Shown piece by piece: positions 61,388 to 64,000 of a stretch of DNA of 64,000 bases (its first letter is position 1; every line of letters starts with the position of its first letter). Both the position numbers and the translations under genes were made by a program. Below the pieces are notes generated by a model, which saw only the letters and a program-made list of their open reading frames with translations, was not told the origin of the DNA and searched no databases. Origin of the DNA: Nitrospira sp. (GTDB lineage: Bacteria; Nitrospirota; Nitrospiria; Nitrospirales; Nitrospiraceae); the NCBI GenBank assembly GCA_030123605.1, contig CP126123.1, positions 1,902,001-1,966,000 of the forward strand. The letters run 5' to 3'.

Positions 61388-62185
61388 ATGATCTTCGACA
61401 TCCTCCGACAGGCTTCACGGCTGTTGCTCCCGTCAGACTGCACCACCTGCGGGAAGCCTCTCACCGATGATCCTACACCGTTTTTCTGTCGTCGATGTTG
61501 GGACCTGGTTCGACCACTCCAGGGGCCGTCCTGCCCGCGCTGTCACCGCCCCTACGCATCGTCCGCCGCAACCCTCTATAGTCCGAACCATGAATGTCAT
61601 GACTGCCGCACCCGTGAGCCGCACTACAGTCAGGCTTGGGCCGCCTATGCCTATTGCCCTCCGCTGCAGGACGCCATCGCCCTCTTCAAGTACCGAGGGA
61701 AGGTGGCACTGGCGGACTCACTGGGAACACTGCTCGCCCAAGCCCTGCCTCGGAACTTGGATGTGGACCAGCTCATGCCGGTCCCTCTCCACCCCCATCG
61801 CCTTCGTCGCAGGGAATTCAATCAGTCCCTGCTCCTTGCCGACCACATCGCTCCCATCCTTCGGCGGCCTGTATCCTTTCGGAACCTGATGCGCATCCTC
61901 GATACCGATCCACAAACCACGCTCCCGCGCTCGACCCGCTTGCACAACCTTCGCAAGGCGTTTGCTCTGCGCCTGCCTCGTGAGGTCGAGGGTAAACGCA
62001 TCCTCCTGATCGATGATGTCTTCACCACCGGTGCGACGGCCAACGAATGCGCCAGGACCCTGTGCGAAGCCGGCGCCGCAGACGTCGCAGTCCTCGCGCT
62101 CGCCCGTTCGGTAGACGCCGGCATGGTGCCGGATACCACGCTTCCGCCGTCGGCCTTTCACCGGCAACCGGAACTGAGAGTGTAA
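61388..62185 (+). CDS. comF: ComF-family phosphoribosyltransferase
   Basis: A 265-residue ComF/GntX-like protein. The N-terminal zinc ribbon has CTTCGKP, CRRCW, CPRCHRP and CHDC (residues about 18-75). The C-terminal phosphoribosyltransferase domain ends in the PRPP-binding motif GKRILLIDDVFTTGATANECARTL near residue 200, preceded by RRREFNQSLLLADHIAPIL near residue 142. ComF helps DNA uptake in competent bacteria. Upstream (61168-61387) no gene is seen. It precedes an FmdB-like gene by three bases. Confidence 0.92.
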   Translation: MIFDILRQASRLLLPSDCTTCGKPLTDDPTPFFCRRCWDLVRPLQGPSCPRCHRPYASSAATLYSPNHECHDCRTREPHYSQAWAAYAYCPPLQDAIALFKYRGKVALADSLGTLLAQALPRNLDVDQLMPVPLHPHRLRRREFNQSLLLADHIAPILRRPVSFRNLMRILDTDPQTTLPRSTRLHNLRKAFALRLPREVEGKRILLIDDVFTTGATANECARTLCEAGAADVAVLALARSVDAGMVPDTTLPPSAFHRQPELRV

Positions 62186-62188
62186 CCG

Positions 62189-62533
62189 ATGCCGATTTAC
62201 GAATACCGCTGCCGACAATGTGGAAAACGAACCAGTCGATTGGTCCTGAGCATCAGTGCTCCTGAGCCACAATCCTGTGGTCATTGTCTCAGTCACGACC
62301 TGGAACGGTTGATGTCACGGTTTGCCTCTCCGAAATCAGAAGAGGCACGGCTCGACGCCCTGGCCGATCCGAGCCACTTGAGCGGACTGGATGAAAACGA
62401 CCCGCAAAGCATGGCCCGATTCATGAAAAAAATGGGGCAAGAAATGGGAGAAGATCTCGGGGACGACGTCGAGGCCGCGATGGAGGGAGGGAACCTGCCA
62501 TCGACCGATATGGACTCCACCGACTTCGACTGA
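62189..62533 (+). CDS. FmdB-family zinc-ribbon protein
   Basis: A 114-residue protein with the FmdB N-terminus MPIYEYRCRQCGKRTSRL and the second Cys pair CGHC near residue 30, making a zinc ribbon. The second half is acidic and helical (DENDPQSMARFMKKMGQEMGEDLGDD), ending in a Asp/Ser-rich tail. FmdB-like proteins were found as putative regulators of formamidase genes but their true role is unknown. It sits three bases after comF. Confidence 0.9.
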   Translation: MPIYEYRCRQCGKRTSRLVLSISAPEPQSCGHCLSHDLERLMSRFASPKSEEARLDALADPSHLSGLDENDPQSMARFMKKMGQEMGEDLGDDVEAAMEGGNLPSTDMDSTDFD

Positions 62534-62647
62534 CGTCTACTGTCATGAATATTCGCTTGACAGGATTACCCTTCTCTCCTACCATCGGTTCAGAAACGGA
62601 GAGGTTACTGGCTTCTATGTTCCTGCCCATGCCTCCATCGAGTCTTC

Positions 62648-62845
62648 ATGACCATCGATCCCAAGAACGAGCTGCTGACGGTGGCGGAAACCTGCCGCTA
62701 TCTCAAGATCAGCCCTCGCACGCTGTACCGCTATATTCAGGACCGACACTTGCCCGGTTTCAAGTTGGGGAAGGAATGGCGTTTCGCCCGTACCGATCTC
62801 GAACGGTGGCTCCAGGAACGTTCCGGCCCGACCACACGGCCATGA
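62648..62845 (+). CDS. Small MerR/excisionase-type helix-turn-helix protein
   Basis: A 65-residue DNA-binding protein (helix_turn_helix_17/excisionase family): LLTVAETCRYLKISPRTLYRYIQDRHLPGFKLGKEWRFARTDLERWL. There is no integrase or phage gene here, so it is a stand-alone regulator of the BldC type rather than an Xis. It lies 16 bases upstream of mraZ and probably shares its unit. Confidence 0.88.
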   Translation: MTIDPKNELLTVAETCRYLKISPRTLYRYIQDRHLPGFKLGKEWRFARTDLERWLQERSGPTTRP

Positions 62846-62861
62846 CCGGAGGATGCCGATA

Positions 62862-63302
62862 ATGTTCGCCGGAGAGTATCTCTGCAAAGTCGATGAAAAG
62901 GGGCGCTTCTTGATTCCCTCTCCCCTCCGGGAACCTCTGGAGACCGAAGGCAATCAGGTGATGTTCCTGAAAAACGCCGAGCAGTCTCTCTGGGTGTACT
63001 CCGCCAAGGAATGGGAAAAGGTGTTGGAGCGGACCAAAACCACGTTGGACGAGGACCAGAGCCGCCTATTCATGCATTATGTCGTGTCGGAAGCCGGAAC
63101 ATCGGAGATCGATAAAGCGGGGCGTGTGTTGATTCCAGGACGCCTTCGTAAACTCGTGCCGATGGATGAAGATCAGGAAATCATTCTCGTGGGCCTGTAT
63201 CACCGCATGGAAATCTGGAATCCGGCGGAATGGCGGCGGTACATCTCAAAAACCGAGGATCGGTACGAACAAAACATGGCCAAGATCCTCAATCTTCTCT
63301 AG
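62862..63302 (+). CDS. mraZ: Transcriptional regulator MraZ
   Basis: A 146-residue protein with two AbrB/SpoVT-type MraZ repeats: MFAGEYLCKVDEKGRFLIPSPLRE at the start, and TSEIDKAGRVLIPGRLRKL near residue 83, each with the DxxxR element. MraZ represses the dcw cell-division cluster in other bacteria. ATG 62862 is nine bases after GGAGG; ATG 62853 is too close. The next gene is a RusA-like nuclease and not mraW (rsmH), which is unusual. Confidence 0.9.
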   Translation: MFAGEYLCKVDEKGRFLIPSPLREPLETEGNQVMFLKNAEQSLWVYSAKEWEKVLERTKTTLDEDQSRLFMHYVVSEAGTSEIDKAGRVLIPGRLRKLVPMDEDQEIILVGLYHRMEIWNPAEWRRYISKTEDRYEQNMAKILNLL

Positions 63303-63387
63303 TGCAATAGGCAGGCCCTTGCGCCGCTTCTCCCGCTCTCGACAATCCCACAGTACCGTCCGATCGACCTCCTTTCGGCCGCAATCC

Positions 63388-63957
63388 ATGAAGACACCTC
63401 TTTCCAGGAGAGATCCCGTTCTGTCATGTCCGTCCTCCGGAAGCCGGAGCGTGCCGTTGCGAACCACCTCCCAAGCACCCGCTCCCAGGATCACAGCAGA
63501 CTCGATCGGGCTGACGTTACCTGTTCCTCCCAGCGTGAATCATCAATATGCCACCGTGAACGGCCGCCGCCTGCTCTCCGCCAAGGGACGAGCGTACAAG
63601 GCATTCGTCGGACAGCAAATTCTCGTTGCGCTTGCCCAATCGCCCCATCGTGATACCCTGAGACAGGCCTTGCGGCAGGCGAGCCTCTCATTGTCGATCC
63701 GTTTTTTCTTTGCTTCCGCGCTGCGTCGGGATACCGACGGAGGACTCAAAATCACACAAGATGCGTTGTGCGAAGGGCTGGGGTTGAACGATAACCGGGT
63801 AACGGAAACACATCTTTACAAGTATCAAGATCGGGACGATCCTCGCATGGAAATCCTGTTGTCTGTCGCGACGCCCGTATCACCGGGACCCACTCCCCCC
63901 ACGACCGTGGTTCCCGCTCTTCCAGGACATCCAGCTCGCGCGCCGCGAGACCGATAA
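63388..63957 (+). CDS. RusA-like Holliday junction resolvase
   Basis: A 189-residue protein whose middle (residues about 40-160) matches the RusA fold: LTLPVPPSVNHQYATVNGRRLLSAKGRAYKAF near residue 45, then RFFFASALRRDTDGGLKITQDALCEGLGLNDNRVTETHLYKYQ near residue 105. The Asp residues in RRDTDGG and LGLNDNRV are the expected metal ligands. RusA cuts four-way junctions as a dimer. The start is uncertain: ATG 63388 has no ribosome site, and in-frame GTG codons near 63450 are alternatives. The C-terminus is Pro-rich and low-complexity. Confidence 0.75.
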   Translation: MKTPLSRRDPVLSCPSSGSRSVPLRTTSQAPAPRITADSIGLTLPVPPSVNHQYATVNGRRLLSAKGRAYKAFVGQQILVALAQSPHRDTLRQALRQASLSLSIRFFFASALRRDTDGGLKITQDALCEGLGLNDNRVTETHLYKYQDRDDPRMEILLSVATPVSPGPTPPTTVVPALPGHPARAPRDR

Positions 63958-64000
63958 AACAGGGCCAGGACAAGGCGCGGACGAGACTGCGGCCCTCTCA

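Noticed and set aside
62648-63957. Prophage remnant from the excisionase-like and RusA-like genes
   Set aside because: No integrase, capsid, terminase or attachment repeat is present, and mraZ lies between them.

Overview
The window is about 64 kb of high-GC bacterial chromosome, densely coded on both strands. The set of housekeeping genes (a gap-pgk-tpiA-secG run, rplU-rpmA-obgE-proB-nadD-rsfS, a Smr-type mutS2), many two-component regulators, secreted c-heme and lipoprotein genes and strong protein resemblance suggest the phylum Nitrospirota, most likely Nitrospira. That is inference: no rRNA or nitrification gene lies here. I see no rRNA, tRNA, CRISPR array or prophage.

Layout. 1-7.6 kb: two minus-strand operons. 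The first is a radical SAM protein, a DUF547 lipoprotein, a ferritin-like protein and a glycosyltransferase. The second is a TVP38 membrane protein, a mercuric-reductase-like flavoprotein and a DUF3047 protein. 7.8-12.7 kb: two small ORFs, a molybdopterin oxidoreductase, an enolase-superfamily epimerase whose N-terminus is cut by a stop codon, a coiled-coil lipoprotein, a DUF3565 protein and a beta-hydroxyacid dehydrogenase. 12.74-13.58 kb: an intact-looking IS5-family element with perfect 17-bp ends and an ORFA/ORFB frameshift. 13.7-22 kb: minus-strand exported proteins plus a large glycoside hydrolase pair (GH63-like glucosidase and amylo-alpha-1,6-glucosidase). 22.1-25 kb: coaE, trxB and thiI, with a long palindromic repeat between the last two. 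25-31.7 kb: an SRPBCC protein, a receiver-PAS protein, a six-Cys secreted protein, queG and an NtrC-type response regulator/histidine kinase pair.

31.7-42.3 kb is a run of ten genes all on the minus strand: histidine kinase, NarL-type regulator, three small exported proteins, a DUF3365 c-heme sensor, a trypsin-like protease fused to an FGE-like domain, a CHASE2 adenylate cyclase, an SH3 protein and an M48 protease. It looks like an envelope sensing and proteolysis module and is the best candidate here for an undescribed system. 42.5-55.3 kb is core metabolism, translation and ribosome assembly. 55.4-64 kb holds bioB, a FtsX-type permease and its probable ATPase split by a LuxR-type regulator and a class 1A pyrD, then comF, an FmdB-like protein, a small HTH protein, mraZ and a RusA-like resolvase.

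Cross-cutting signals. Several genes are preceded by an extended -10 promoter (TGnTAnnnT); for coaE and trxB it sits so close to the ATG, with no Shine-Dalgarno, that leaderless mRNAs are predicted. A palindromic repeat family (arms like AGGATGYTGAAAA) recurs between genes. rsfS seems to lack an ATG/GTG/TTG start at its expected N-terminus.
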